Source: Bin55 sp963664665 (GTDB lineage Bacteria > Pseudomonadota > Gammaproteobacteria > Pseudomonadales > Azotimanducaceae). From it: DNA of 64,000 nucleotides. Position 1 is the first letter of the stretch. Every line of letters starts with the position of its first letter. The notes below the pieces were generated by a model. The model was not told the origin of the DNA and did no database searches. It was given only the letters and a program-made list of their open reading frames with translations. The stretch covers positions 744,001 to 808,000 of the forward strand of contig CAXXMH010000004.1 of assembly GCA_963664665.2 (NCBI GenBank). The letters run 5' to 3'. Shown here piece after piece: positions 1 to 8,792 of the stretch. The translations under genes and the position numbers were made by a program.

Positions 1-577
1 AATTTACAAGAAGGAGGTCGTTGGGGATATCAACATCAATGGCGAACGCCTCAGACTGCACGGATCGAACCTGCAACCCGAGACGCGTCGCGGCCTCAAC
101 ATGCGGATGGTAGCTACGACCATCGAACACAAGTGGAAACGCGTTTGGCGGCGTACAAACCAGTGCGTTCGTACCGATCTTATGACTGTCGGGTACGATG
201 GTGACGTCGGCGTGGTAGTGCAGAATGTGGTCGATATCTGACCCGGTGATTAACGGTACATCGCCTGGTACGATGATAGCTGTAGACGCGTTTAGGTCTC
301 GTCTCACTTTCTCGCTAGCATCAGTGAGCGCATCTACCAGTGTGTGGGCTTGGTCACGGTAGAGTTCAATGTCCCATTCTTGCGCAATGCGACGGGCTTC
401 GGCTGAACGAGAAGTTAATAAGATGCCATCGACCGACTTTGAGTCGACCAAAGCTTCCAACACATCGTAGAGCATCCCAAGCGCCAATCGCGATCGCGCG
501 TCGGCGCTTAGTTGAGGCGATAGCCGTTGTTTCGCGTTCTCTGCCCCTTTAAATGGAACAATTGCCCAGACGCTCAT
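1..577 (-). CDS. cofC: 2-phospho-L-lactate (or 3-phosphoglycerate) guanylyltransferase CofC, 3' end cut by window
   Basis: Partial gene running off the left edge; 192 codons are visible without a stop. The protein begins MSVWAIVPFK followed by GAENAKQRLS, the conserved N-terminal nucleotide-binding segment of CofC, and later carries IIVPGDVPL. CofC activates a three-carbon phosphoacid with GTP to give the donor used by CofD in F420 assembly. In some Proteobacteria and Firmicutes the acid is 3-phosphoglycerate instead of 2-phospholactate or phosphoenolpyruvate; the sequence alone does not tell me which applies here. The ATG lies 6 bp after the cofD stop, last in a same-strand operon. Family proteins are about 200-220 residues, so only a short C-terminus should be missing. 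Confidence 0.9.
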   Translation of the reverse strand, partial: MSVWAIVPFKGAENAKQRLSPQLSADARSRLALGMLYDVLEALVDSKSVDGILLTSRSAEARRIAQEWDIELYRDQAHTLVDALTDASEKVRRDLNASTAIIVPGDVPLITGSDIDHILHYHADVTIVPDSHKIGTNALVCTPPNAFPLVFDGRSYHPHVEAATRLGLQVRSVQSEAFAIDVDIPNDLLLVN

Positions 578-583
578 GTTTCG

Positions 584-1513
584 CTATCGGAGCTCGTCAA
601 TGAAATCTAAGCACACTTTGGCAAGCGCAATCTTGTCTTCAAGCGTCTTCATGATTGAAGGTGCTATCCGAACCTGTATACCTAACTTTACAACATCTGG
701 CGCACGTGATCTGTCCTCTTCATCAAGTACAAAACCGTCCACGAGATCACGATAGTGCTCGGCTACTCGTGTGCAAGTTGTCGGCATATTGAGCTCGTGC
801 ATCATTTTCGCGGTCGGTCCTTTGATTGCGCGATTACCGATGATCGGTGATACTGCAACCACGGGGAAGTCCCCTTCCAAGAGCAACGTTTTCATTTCAT
901 CAACCTCGAGAATTGGGTCAATTGAGAGAAATGGGTTGGACGGACAAATGATCACCCCCGTGATTTCCTCGACGTCCACCGCCGGACTCAGCGACACTAA
1001 ATTGCGTTGATGGTATTCAAGTGCAGACACTTTCGGTTCGCACTTTAACCGGACGAAGTAATCCTGAAACTCCAATAATCCTTGATCCGTCAATACTCGT
1101 GTACGTAGCTTTGCATCGGTGGCGGGAACGATTTTGTGAGCTACGCCGAGTCGCGAACAGATGACTGATGTGACCTCCGTTAACGATTTCCCCTTACTGA
1201 GTAAACCGGTTCGAAATAGGTGCAGCGCTAAATCCAGGTCTCCGAGTTGGAACCAACTTTCCGCGTCAAGTCTTCTTAACTCGGTCAGGCAATCCCAAGT
1301 CTCATTTGCACGACCCCAGCCCGTTGATTCGTTAACAATACCGGCGAGGGTATAGGTCAATGTATCGATATCCGGTGAAATGCTCAACCCCATGTGCTCG
1401 AAATCATCGCCTACATTGACGACAAATGTGACCTCGTCTGGCTCGAGCGCGCGAGACAATCCCAAACTCAATTTCGCGCCGCCGACGCCGCCTGTCAGCG
1501 CGAGGATTGTCAT
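584..1513 (-). CDS. cofD: 2-phospho-L-lactate transferase CofD (F420-0 synthesis)
   Basis: 309 residues, full family length. The N-terminus carries the diagnostic ALTGGVGGAK loop (about residues 5-14) that binds the phosphate-rich donor. CofD transfers the phospholactyl, phosphoenolpyruvyl or 3-phosphoglyceryl group from the CofC product to Fo, giving F420-0 or a variant, in the cytoplasm. The start ATG overlaps the cofE stop by 4 bases, so the two are translationally coupled, and cofC follows after 6 bp. Fo synthase (cofG/cofH or fbiC) is not in this window and must lie elsewhere. Confidence 0.95.
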   Translation of the reverse strand: MTILALTGGVGGAKLSLGLSRALEPDEVTFVVNVGDDFEHMGLSISPDIDTLTYTLAGIVNESTGWGRANETWDCLTELRRLDAESWFQLGDLDLALHLFRTGLLSKGKSLTEVTSVICSRLGVAHKIVPATDAKLRTRVLTDQGLLEFQDYFVRLKCEPKVSALEYHQRNLVSLSPAVDVEEITGVIICPSNPFLSIDPILEVDEMKTLLLEGDFPVVAVSPIIGNRAIKGPTAKMMHELNMPTTCTRVAEHYRDLVDGFVLDEEDRSRAPDVVKLGIQVRIAPSIMKTLEDKIALAKVCLDFIDELR

Positions 1514-2268
1514 CTGAATAAGTCGTCTTCTAGTGGGCGATTGATGATGGCTGCGTTTTGATTACTGCAGCCGGTGTCTGTGCCTCGAACGATCACTATG
1601 GGAATACGTTCGTCGGTTTCACCCATCGCAAGTGTCGCCATTGCAGCGATACTGTCGGCGCGATTGATCATGGTGATTTTTAGTTCTCGTCCGTGCAGAT
1701 CGAATCCACCACGACGGTCATCTAATACCATCATGTGGCTTGCTCCGATGGCAATCCCAACAGTACCGAGTCGCCACGGTCGATTTGCTGAATCAGTAAT
1801 GAGAACGCCGATCTGTTTTCCGGTTTCTTGCTCAATCGCGTTTTGAATTCTCTTGGCGCTTAGATCGGGATCCAGGGGTAGTAGTAACGCCGAGCCTTCC
1901 TTGCCGTGCTCGATATTGGATTGATCGATGCCGGCATTTGCACCTACGTGCCCGAGTCTGTGGCGTACGATTAGTACACCCAGTTTTTTCCGCACGATAT
2001 CTGTTGACTCCTGAAGGATCAGCTCGACGATGCGCGGGTCCTTCTCGACCTCATCTGCCAATGCAATGGCGGCAGGGCTCGGTTTGACATCAGATAAATC
2101 AACGAGTCGGCCTTCGACTTTCGAGATGACCTTCTGCGCGATTGCTAGGACGTCACCATCTCTGAGTTCGAATCTTTGGCGATCCAGATGATTAAGAAGA
2201 ATCCTGGTCAGATCGTTACCTTCTTCGAACAAAGGCAGGCCTTCGATAGGCAGAATCTCGAAGTTCAC
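1510..2268 (-). CDS. cofE: Coenzyme F420-0:L-glutamate ligase CofE
   Basis: 252 residues beginning with GTG, 4 bp after the upstream oxidoreductase gene. It matches the stand-alone CofE ligase: LPIEGLPLF near the N-terminus, VLAIAQKVISK, and ITDSANRPWRLG in the middle. CofE adds one or more glutamates to F420-0 using GTP. Actinobacterial FbiB carries an extra C-terminal nitroreductase-like domain that reduces dehydro-F420-0; that domain is absent here. This would fit a pathway starting from 2-phospholactate or 3-phosphoglycerate, which needs no such reduction; that is inference. Coupled by overlap to cofD. Confidence 0.95.
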   Translation of the reverse strand: MNFEILPIEGLPLFEEGNDLTRILLNHLDRQRFELRDGDVLAIAQKVISKVEGRLVDLSDVKPSPAAIALADEVEKDPRIVELILQESTDIVRKKLGVLIVRHRLGHVGANAGIDQSNIEHGKEGSALLLPLDPDLSAKRIQNAIEQETGKQIGVLITDSANRPWRLGTVGIAIGASHMMVLDDRRGGFDLHGRELKITMINRADSIAAMATLAMGETDERIPIVIVRGTDTGCSNQNAAIINRPLEDDLFR

Positions 2269-2272
2269 GGTT

Positions 2273-2938
2273 TCAGTGGTCGTCTTGACCGACGATCTTG
2301 ATTCCTGAGTGCGAGATTTCGTGGCGTCGATTGATCTGAATCAACACACTTGTCAATGCTTCGACTGCTGCCGAGTTTTCGATAGGGCCTGCGTGCCACG
2401 CGCGCATTCCGGCTTGTTCAGCAAGTTCGATCACGCGTCTGCGTGCCGCCCGTTTATTCCCGGACACGAGCACATCGCATTCGATCTGAGCGTCTGTCTT
2501 GAGGAGATGCGCAGCGATGTTCTGAAATGCAGTAACCACCTTCACATCGTCACCTAGGAACTCCTGTGCGCGCTTCCCGGCGCTACCTTCTGTGGGCAAC
2601 TGTACGGTTCCTACTTTAGGCGGTACAAGCGGTACGGTTACGTCGATCAGGATTTTTCCGCTAAGACCTTCTTTAACCGTATTCAGTGTTGAGATTTGGT
2701 GTTCTGCGGGTACGGTCAGGACCACGAGCGTGCCTGCGGATGCCGCCTCTGGATTCTCCATGGCCTGAGCAGGTGTCGTCGGACTTATCTTGTGAAGATT
2801 CTCGACCGCCCTTTCAGCTTTTGCCAGAGTTCGTGAACCAATGATGATTTCATGACCGGCTTTAGCCCATCGAATCGCAAGACCAGTACCTAGGTCACCC
2901 GTACCGCCCAATATTGCGATTTTTTCCGTTTCGCTCAT
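2273..2938 (-). CDS. npdG: NADPH-dependent F420 reductase (Fno/NpdG type)
   Basis: 221 residues from the chosen ATG (MSETEKIAILGG). An upstream in-frame TTG at 3004 would add 22 basic, unconserved residues, so I prefer 2938; an ATG at 2977 is also possible. The N-terminal Rossmann motif GGTGDLGTGLA (residues about 11-21) followed by GSRT is typical of F420H2:NADP+ oxidoreductases, which exchange hydride between NADP(H) and F420. It sits between the ABC permease and cofE in one packed minus-strand operon, so the reductase and the F420 assembly enzymes are probably made together. It supplies F420H2 to F420-dependent oxidoreductases. Confidence 0.9.
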   Translation of the reverse strand: MSETEKIAILGGTGDLGTGLAIRWAKAGHEIIIGSRTLAKAERAVENLHKISPTTPAQAMENPEAASAGTLVVLTVPAEHQISTLNTVKEGLSGKILIDVTVPLVPPKVGTVQLPTEGSAGKRAQEFLGDDVKVVTAFQNIAAHLLKTDAQIECDVLVSGNKRAARRRVIELAEQAGMRAWHAGPIENSAAVEALTSVLIQINRRHEISHSGIKIVGQDDH

Positions 2939-3009
2939 GCGGAACCATCGGCGAATGAAGTGGGGAATTATCGGCATGCCAGAGTTTCGCTTAAATGCGA
3001 CCAAGATCG

Positions 3010-3861
3010 TCAGATCAGGCTACGTTCGGCTCCTGTTACCATGCGACGAAGTCGCTCGCCAAGAACGGTCATAAGAAGCAATAGAACGGTCAATAAGCCT
3101 GTAGGGAATGCGAGCTGCCACGGTGCTGCGTAGATGTTCTTGCTGCCATCTGCGATCAATACACCCAAGCTAGTCATCGGTTCTTGAACACCTAAGCCGA
3201 GAAAGCTGATGAAGCTCTCGGAGATGATCACGGACGGGATCATCAACGTGGCAAATACGATGGCAGATCCAATAACGTTTGGTACCACATGCCGTGCCAC
3301 GATTCGAATTTCGGGCAAGCCCATTGCGCGCGCCGATGCGACGAAGGGTGCCGCTTTGAGTACAAGTGCCTGTCCGCGTACGATGCGAGATACATCGAGC
3401 CACGACACCGCACCGATCGCGATAAATAGTAGATAGATATTGCGACCCAAGATTACGACAAGCACGATCACGATCAAAACATACGGAATGGCGTACATGC
3501 CGTCGACAATTCGCATCATGATTTGATCAGTTGTACCGCCGAGGTATCCTGAAACAGCTCCCCACGGCACTCCGATGCAGAAACTCACAGTCGTGGCGAG
3601 GACCGCGATCAAAAGACTGACTCTGCCGCCGATCATGGTTCGGGCAAATAAATCGCGACCAGCGTTGTCGGTACCGAACCAATGTTCTCCTGACGGCGGC
3701 GCACCAATCGCCTCCCAGTGAATCGCGTCATATGCCCAAGTGCCAGTGTGCGGCCCAAGAACGATCGCCAAGAGCACACCTAGAAGAAGACCAACCGTGA
3801 CCTTGATATAGAGTGGCTCAAAGAATTCAAAGCGGTTATTTCGATTCACGGGTGTATTCAA
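3010..3861 (-). CDS. ABC transporter permease, peptide/nickel type (OppC/DppC family)
   Basis: 283 residues. A single N-terminal membrane segment (about 23-41) is followed by a periplasmic stretch with the GTDNAGRDLFAR motif typical of OppC/DppC permeases, then five further hydrophobic segments and the EAA-type cytoplasmic loop around SARAMGLPEIRIVARHV. It forms the inner-membrane channel with the OppB-like partner, whose stop it overlaps by 4 bases. Cognate ATPases (OppD/OppF) are not encoded in the operon. The downstream gene makes F420 reductase, an unusual neighbour for a peptide transporter. Substrate not predictable. Confidence 0.9.
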   Translation of the reverse strand: MNTPVNRNNRFEFFEPLYIKVTVGLLLGVLLAIVLGPHTGTWAYDAIHWEAIGAPPSGEHWFGTDNAGRDLFARTMIGGRVSLLIAVLATTVSFCIGVPWGAVSGYLGGTTDQIMMRIVDGMYAIPYVLIVIVLVVILGRNIYLLFIAIGAVSWLDVSRIVRGQALVLKAAPFVASARAMGLPEIRIVARHVVPNVIGSAIVFATLMIPSVIISESFISFLGLGVQEPMTSLGVLIADGSKNIYAAPWQLAFPTGLLTVLLLLMTVLGERLRRMVTGAERSLI

Positions 3862-4775
3862 TGCAGTTGAATTCGTGGATCGATGCGGAGAAACAACAGA
3901 TCAACGAGAAAATTCAGAATCAGGATTGAAGTGGTATAGACGAGTACAGCGCCGAGTACAAGCGTGTAATCGCGATCAAGTGCGCCTTGAACGAAGTAGT
4001 GACCAATGCCAGGAATGGAAAAGAACACTTCGACCACCATCGAGCCTGCGAGCAGGGTCGCTGCCGCCGGTCCGACGAACGAAAGTACGGGTACGAGTGC
4101 TGACGGCAGTACGTGATGCCAGAGAAGTCTCCAATTACCGACACCCTTCGCCTGTGCAGTCGTTGCGAAAGGTTGGTTAAGAGCTTGTAGACAGCTGCTG
4201 CGGCTTAGACGTGCAAACGCGGCGATGTACGGGACGCATAACGAGATGACAGGTAGCACCAGGTGGAAAGGTGACTCAAATCCCCCGGCTGGTAGCCACC
4301 CTAATACGATCGAAAATAAAAATACAAGCAGCGGTGCCGCAACCAGAGGTGGGAACGCCAAACCACACGTGACGAAACCTTCAAGCGCGGCGTCGAGCTT
4401 TTGATTTCGATGGCGCGCCATCGTTGCTCCGAGGAGTAAACCGGTAATAACCGCGATCGTGAGAGCGATACCGCCGATGAGAAGACTTATCGGCAATCCG
4501 TGAAAGAGAAGCTCCGCAACGCTGAAGTCCTTTTGTTTGTAAGACGGACCTAAATCGCCGCGAAGTAGCCCCCACAGGTAATTGCCGTACTGGTGGAGCA
4601 GTGGATCGTCGAGGTTGTAGGCGATCAACAGATTCTGTTCGACAGCTGCAGAGACAGCGCGCTCGCTATCGAACGGTCCACCCGGAGCCACGCGGAGGAG
4701 GAAAAAAGTTATGGTGATGACGATCCATATCGTCGTCACCATGAACAATGATCGTCTGAAAATGTAGCGCAACAT
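3858..4775 (-). CDS. ABC transporter permease, peptide/nickel type (OppB/DppB family)
   Basis: 305 residues from ATG 4775 (MLRYIFRRSL), the usual N-terminus of OppB/DppB permeases. A longer frame opens at 4841 but adds 22 atypical residues. It has an N-terminal transmembrane helix, the FFLLRVAPGGPFD segment, then five further helices with the conserved loop TAQAKGVGNWRLLWHHVLP near residue 200. It pairs with the OppC-like permease downstream (4-base overlap). The binding-protein gene ends about 70 bp before this start. Substrate unknown; families of this type move oligopeptides, nickel or glutathione. Confidence 0.9.
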   Translation of the reverse strand: MLRYIFRRSLFMVTTIWIVITITFFLLRVAPGGPFDSERAVSAAVEQNLLIAYNLDDPLLHQYGNYLWGLLRGDLGPSYKQKDFSVAELLFHGLPISLLIGGIALTIAVITGLLLGATMARHRNQKLDAALEGFVTCGLAFPPLVAAPLLVFLFSIVLGWLPAGGFESPFHLVLPVISLCVPYIAAFARLSRSSCLQALNQPFATTAQAKGVGNWRLLWHHVLPSALVPVLSFVGPAAATLLAGSMVVEVFFSIPGIGHYFVQGALDRDYTLVLGAVLVYTTSILILNFLVDLLFLRIDPRIQLH

Positions 4776-4847
4776 ACGGCTGGTTAGCGTAGACTCATGG
4801 TGTACAGAAATGCGGATGCGTAGTACGCGACCGCGAACCACCTCACG

Positions 4848-6419
4848 CTATGGCGATCCGACCCAATGCATGAAGCGAACAGGGTGGAGATTGCGGCCGT
4901 TCGATTTCCATCCACCCACATGTGGTTTGACGAGATTCAGCGTCATCGTGACGTAGAGTGGTATGACTGGAAATTCCTGTAACGCGACTTCTTCAGCCTC
5001 GGCTAGCTCTGCCAATCTCTTTCGTAGGTCTGCCGTTTCGCGAGCTTTCTCGAACAGCGTATCGAATCTTTGAGATTCATAACGACCATAGTTTGCTGGT
5101 CCTATTTTTGACCAGAGCAGCTCGATGTAATGTTCTGGATTGTTTTCGCCGAACCAACCTGCTTGGGCAACTTGGAAGTCACCATTTTGTAGGTCACTAA
5201 AGTGAGTGGCCAGGTTTGTATGGTGCAGCGTGGTATTGATCCCTGCATCTTTCCACATAGCAGCGATTGCGATGTACACTCGCTTGTTTTCCTCACTTGA
5301 GATGTATCGCAACGTCACATTTAGAGGCTGATCGTTGTTGAAACCTGCCTCCGCCAAGAGCGCTTTGGCTCGACTCGTGGACGGTTCGTGATTCGGACCA
5401 ACCGAGCTGTGACCCGCCACGATTGGCGGCGAAAGCGTCGTACTTGGTAACTCACCTACTCCGAGAATTTGGTTCGTAATACGTTCCCGATAGATTGCAG
5501 TTGCAAGTGCTTCGCGCACTCGCACATCGTCGAAAGGCGCGATACGAGTGTTGATGACGAGATACATCATCGACTGCAAAGGCGCGTTACGTACCTCGTT
5601 TGGACGCTCCTGCGAGACTTTGCGAACTAGCGCGTGCGGATATCCTTGGATGATGTCCATGTCACCCGAGACAAATCGGTTGTATGCGGTTGAGGGTTCT
5701 TGGAAAGGGTAGTAACGTACCTTGCTGATTGCAGTGTCGTCGGCGTATAGAAACTGTTCGTTTCTGCGGAGCTCGACATATTCACGCGGTCTCCATTCAT
5801 TTAGTACGTAAGCGCCGTTTGAGACCCAGTTTTCCGCTTTTACCCATGCATCGCCGTATTTGTCAACGACGTGCTTCGGGATCGGATAGGCGATGGGATA
5901 CAACAACCTTTCCAGTAGAAAAGGGAATGGTTGTTCAAGCTCAATCACCAGAGTGTGGCGATCCTGCGCAACAACACCTAGTTCGTGTGGAGGCAAATTG
6001 CCGTGATTGATTGCTTCCGCATTCTTAACGCAATAGAGGAAGTGCGCTAGCGGTGAAGCGGTCTTTGGATCTTGATGACGACGTAATCCAAATACGAAGT
6101 CTTCTGCTGTGAGAGGATGGCCATCGCTCCAACTTGCGGATTGGCTCAGCTCAAAACGCCATCGCAATCCATCTTGTGAAACCGTCCAACTCTCAGCAAC
6201 GCCTGGCTGGATTGCACCATCGGCGCTCATCGTAGTTAAGCCGAGGAAGAGATCCTTGAGGATGTGCTCTTCTGCATTTGCGAAATAACGATGGGGATCA
6301 AGTGTGCCTGGCTCAGCAGAATTGCCGATGTTGAGTGTATCGTGCTCAGGTGCGGCGTCTAAGCTGACCCCTATTGCTAACGCCAAAGTCGCAACAAGAG
6401 TAATAAAAGTGCGGTTCAA
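4848..6419 (-). CDS. Peptide-type ABC transporter substrate-binding protein (OppA/SBP_bac_5 family)
   Basis: 523 residues with an N-terminal signal peptide (hydrophobic ITLVATLALAIGVSL, then cleavage near DAAPEH), so it is periplasmic. Family landmarks are NIGNSAEPGTLDPH near the N-terminus, GVAESWTVSQDGLRWRF, and the C-terminal EVALQEFPVIPLY. It captures an oligopeptide-like ligand for the two permeases encoded just downstream. Translation starts at TTG overlapping the cfa stop (TTGA), another sign of coupling. Because no ATPase gene is present, the system must borrow ATPases from another locus. Confidence 0.92.
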   Translation of the reverse strand: MNRTFITLVATLALAIGVSLDAAPEHDTLNIGNSAEPGTLDPHRYFANAEEHILKDLFLGLTTMSADGAIQPGVAESWTVSQDGLRWRFELSQSASWSDGHPLTAEDFVFGLRRHQDPKTASPLAHFLYCVKNAEAINHGNLPPHELGVVAQDRHTLVIELEQPFPFLLERLLYPIAYPIPKHVVDKYGDAWVKAENWVSNGAYVLNEWRPREYVELRRNEQFLYADDTAISKVRYYPFQEPSTAYNRFVSGDMDIIQGYPHALVRKVSQERPNEVRNAPLQSMMYLVINTRIAPFDDVRVREALATAIYRERITNQILGVGELPSTTLSPPIVAGHSSVGPNHEPSTSRAKALLAEAGFNNDQPLNVTLRYISSEENKRVYIAIAAMWKDAGINTTLHHTNLATHFSDLQNGDFQVAQAGWFGENNPEHYIELLWSKIGPANYGRYESQRFDTLFEKARETADLRKRLAELAEAEEVALQEFPVIPLYVTMTLNLVKPHVGGWKSNGRNLHPVRFMHWVGSP

Positions 6420-7597
6420 GACGTATGTAAGTAATCTCTCGTTATAGGCACGGTATCGTTTTGGTGTGCGAGCTGCATCTGAAAGACCACGAGCGAGTCG
6501 TATTCAAAAGCTGTTTGACACGCGCACAGATAGAACTCCCAGAGGCGGCAGAACCGTTCGCCCTGGCGTTGTTTCATCTCATCTCTGACTTTCTGAAATC
6601 GCTCGTTCCAAGCCGATAGTGTTTTGGCATAGTGACGTCGCCAGATTTCGATATCGGCTATGAACATTCGATTAGTCTCGATGTTCCGAACAACCTCAGA
6701 AAGCGATGGTATGTACCCCCCGGGAAAAATGTATCGCTTGATCCATGGATTCGTTGGAGTAGGCTCCGTGGCGCTGCCGATCGTGTGGATCGCCGCGACA
6801 CCATCGTCCTTAAGCAACGCCTTGACGCGTTCGAAGTACGTTGCGAAATTACGCTTACCAACGTGCTCAAACATGCCGACTGAAACAATGGCGTCATACT
6901 GAGACTTGTGATCTCGGTAATCCTCGAGAAGGAACTGAACCTGATTGCCGAGATTTCGAGCTTTGGCTCGTTCTTTGGCAACGCGCAATTGTGAAGTAGA
7001 TAGCGTGATACCGGTCACATGAACATCAGCGTGCTCTGCAAGGTACATTGCCAACGAACCCCAGCCTGACCCAATGTCCAACACTCGTTGACCAGGATTA
7101 AGACAGAGCTTTTTCATTAGATGACGACATTTGGCTTGTTGGGCAGCTTCTAGTGTGTCGTCGGGATTCTCAAAGTACGCACACGAGTAGTGCATATCCT
7201 CGTCGAGGAACCCTCGATAAAGATCATCGTCGAGGTTGTAATGGAAGGAGACGTTTCGAAGGCTAGCTCTTACAGAGTTCCATGATTGCGTAACCGACGC
7301 TAACGTCGGTGCAAGCGAAGCGCCGTTAACAGTGGCGTAGTCGTTCATGTTGATGCGGAGCAACCGGAGAAAGTCGGTCAGCGTTCCTTCTTCAATGTCT
7401 AGCTCGCCGTCCATGTAACACTCACCAAGATGCAAGTGTGGGTTACGGAGAATTCGAAACAATGTACCGCGTTTATTGAACCTCACCACGACTGGGTCGC
7501 CATCGTTGCCAAACGTGGTTCGATTGCCACGATGGTCGATCAGGCAGAGTGAGCCAGACTTGATGTGGTCCCCAAATAGACGATCTATGAGACCCAT
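6416..7597 (-). CDS. cfa: Cyclopropane-fatty-acyl-phospholipid synthase family methyltransferase
   Basis: 393 residues from ATG 7597; an in-frame TTG at 7618 would add seven. The SAM-binding motif VLDIGSGWGSLA lies in the central part, preceded by HYNLDDDLYRGFLDEDMHYS, the signature region of Cfa-type enzymes. These add a methylene bridge (or a methyl) to double bonds of membrane phospholipid acyl chains. It is the first gene of the eight-gene minus-strand unit ending in cofC and overlaps the binding-protein gene by 4 bases. Why a lipid-modifying enzyme leads an uptake-plus-F420 operon is not clear from sequence. Confidence 0.92.
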   Translation of the reverse strand: MGLIDRLFGDHIKSGSLCLIDHRGNRTTFGNDGDPVVVRFNKRGTLFRILRNPHLHLGECYMDGELDIEEGTLTDFLRLLRINMNDYATVNGASLAPTLASVTQSWNSVRASLRNVSFHYNLDDDLYRGFLDEDMHYSCAYFENPDDTLEAAQQAKCRHLMKKLCLNPGQRVLDIGSGWGSLAMYLAEHADVHVTGITLSTSQLRVAKERAKARNLGNQVQFLLEDYRDHKSQYDAIVSVGMFEHVGKRNFATYFERVKALLKDDGVAAIHTIGSATEPTPTNPWIKRYIFPGGYIPSLSEVVRNIETNRMFIADIEIWRRHYAKTLSAWNERFQKVRDEMKQRQGERFCRLWEFYLCACQTAFEYDSLVVFQMQLAHQNDTVPITRDYLHTS

Positions 7598-7673
7598 GCG
7601 ACGCGATTGCGTAATCAACAGACGTAGAAGTTTAATTCGGACACACGATTTTTCTTAGCGAGTTCTAACCGAC

Positions 7674-8717
7674 ATGAAGGTGAGTATTGGGATTGGCGGC
7701 GCCGCATCCGGTCGGTCACGTGATTTCGACCAGCAGGTCGAGTTCGTCGTAGAGGCGGAAAAGCTTGGCGTCTCGGAGGTTTGGTCTGCCGAAGCGTGGG
7801 GACAAGATTCGATTGTTCCCCTCGCTTTTCTGGCGGCACGAACCACTCGTATTCGACTAGGAACCGGTATCGCGCAGATCAGTGCGCGTGTACCTTCGAT
7901 GACCGCAATGACTGCGATGACCATGGCCGCGATTTCAAACGACAGATTTATCCTCGGACTCGGGGTTTCTGGGCCGCAAGTCGTTGAAGGGTTGCAAGGG
8001 CAGCCGTTTAAAGCGCCATTAACTCGCATGAAGGAAACGGTCGACATCGTGCGAATGGCATTTCGCGGTGAAAAAATCCAATACGATGGCAAATATCACG
8101 TCTTACCTCGACCTGGCGGGGAAGGGAAAGCGCTTCGATTATCTCAGCCACCTGTAGCCACGATACCGATTTATCTTGCGACCTTGGGTCCCAAGTCGCT
8201 CGAATACACCGGCGAAGTTGCGAATGGATGGCTAGGCACCTCTTTCACACCCAATCAGGCCTCCGCACATCTCGACTTCATCGCAAAAGGTGCTGCTCGT
8301 GCCGGACGTTCTCTTGACGAGATTGACATTCAAGCAGGAGGGTCGGTGGTATTCACGGACGATCCCGGTCCAATCATTGAGCAATTAAAAACTGGGCTCG
8401 CATTCACACTTGGTGCGATGGGGTCGGCACGAACAAACTTCTACAACGACGCATATAAGCGCGCAGGTTGGTCGGAAGTTGCATCGGAGGTGCAGAAGCT
8501 TTGGGTCGACGGCAGACGCGCTGAAGCGACTCAGCTTGTTCCCGATGAGATGGTTGAGCAGTCGAACCTAATTGGGGATGAGGCGCGCGTATTGGAGCGG
8601 CTCAAGGTCTATCGAGACGCAGGTGTGACGACGCTTCGAGTTACGCCTGGAGGTAACTCTAGTCAGGCGCAGCTTGAGACATTAGGTCGAACTATGGATC
8701 TGGTTCGTTCGCTTTAG
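7674..8717 (+). CDS. Luciferase-like (LLM) flavin/F420-dependent oxidoreductase
   Basis: 347 residues, TIM-barrel LLM family. Landmarks are KVSIGIGGAASGRSRD at the start, EKLGVSEVWSAEAWG, ARTTRIRLGTGIAQI, and DRFILGLGVSGPQVVEG, the pattern of F420-dependent members (5,10-methylene-H4MPT reductase and Fgd-like enzymes). It is transcribed divergently from the F420 biosynthesis operon across a gap of about 55-75 bp, so a shared regulatory region is plausible. F420 rather than FMN as cofactor is inferred from family and context. Substrate unknown. Confidence 0.88.
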   Translation: MKVSIGIGGAASGRSRDFDQQVEFVVEAEKLGVSEVWSAEAWGQDSIVPLAFLAARTTRIRLGTGIAQISARVPSMTAMTAMTMAAISNDRFILGLGVSGPQVVEGLQGQPFKAPLTRMKETVDIVRMAFRGEKIQYDGKYHVLPRPGGEGKALRLSQPPVATIPIYLATLGPKSLEYTGEVANGWLGTSFTPNQASAHLDFIAKGAARAGRSLDEIDIQAGGSVVFTDDPGPIIEQLKTGLAFTLGAMGSARTNFYNDAYKRAGWSEVASEVQKLWVDGRRAEATQLVPDEMVEQSNLIGDEARVLERLKVYRDAGVTTLRVTPGGNSSQAQLETLGRTMDLVRSL

Positions 8718-8792
8718 CGATCAAGAACTGACTCGCACGTGCGAACTGCGCGAGCGAGCGAATCGATGCTATTAGATTTGATCGCCTTCGGC

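Noticed and set aside
8733..8744. 12-bp palindrome TCGCACGTGCGA between convergent genes
   Set aside because: No loop and no T-run, and position between two gene ends gives no regulatory context; probably chance or a minor site.
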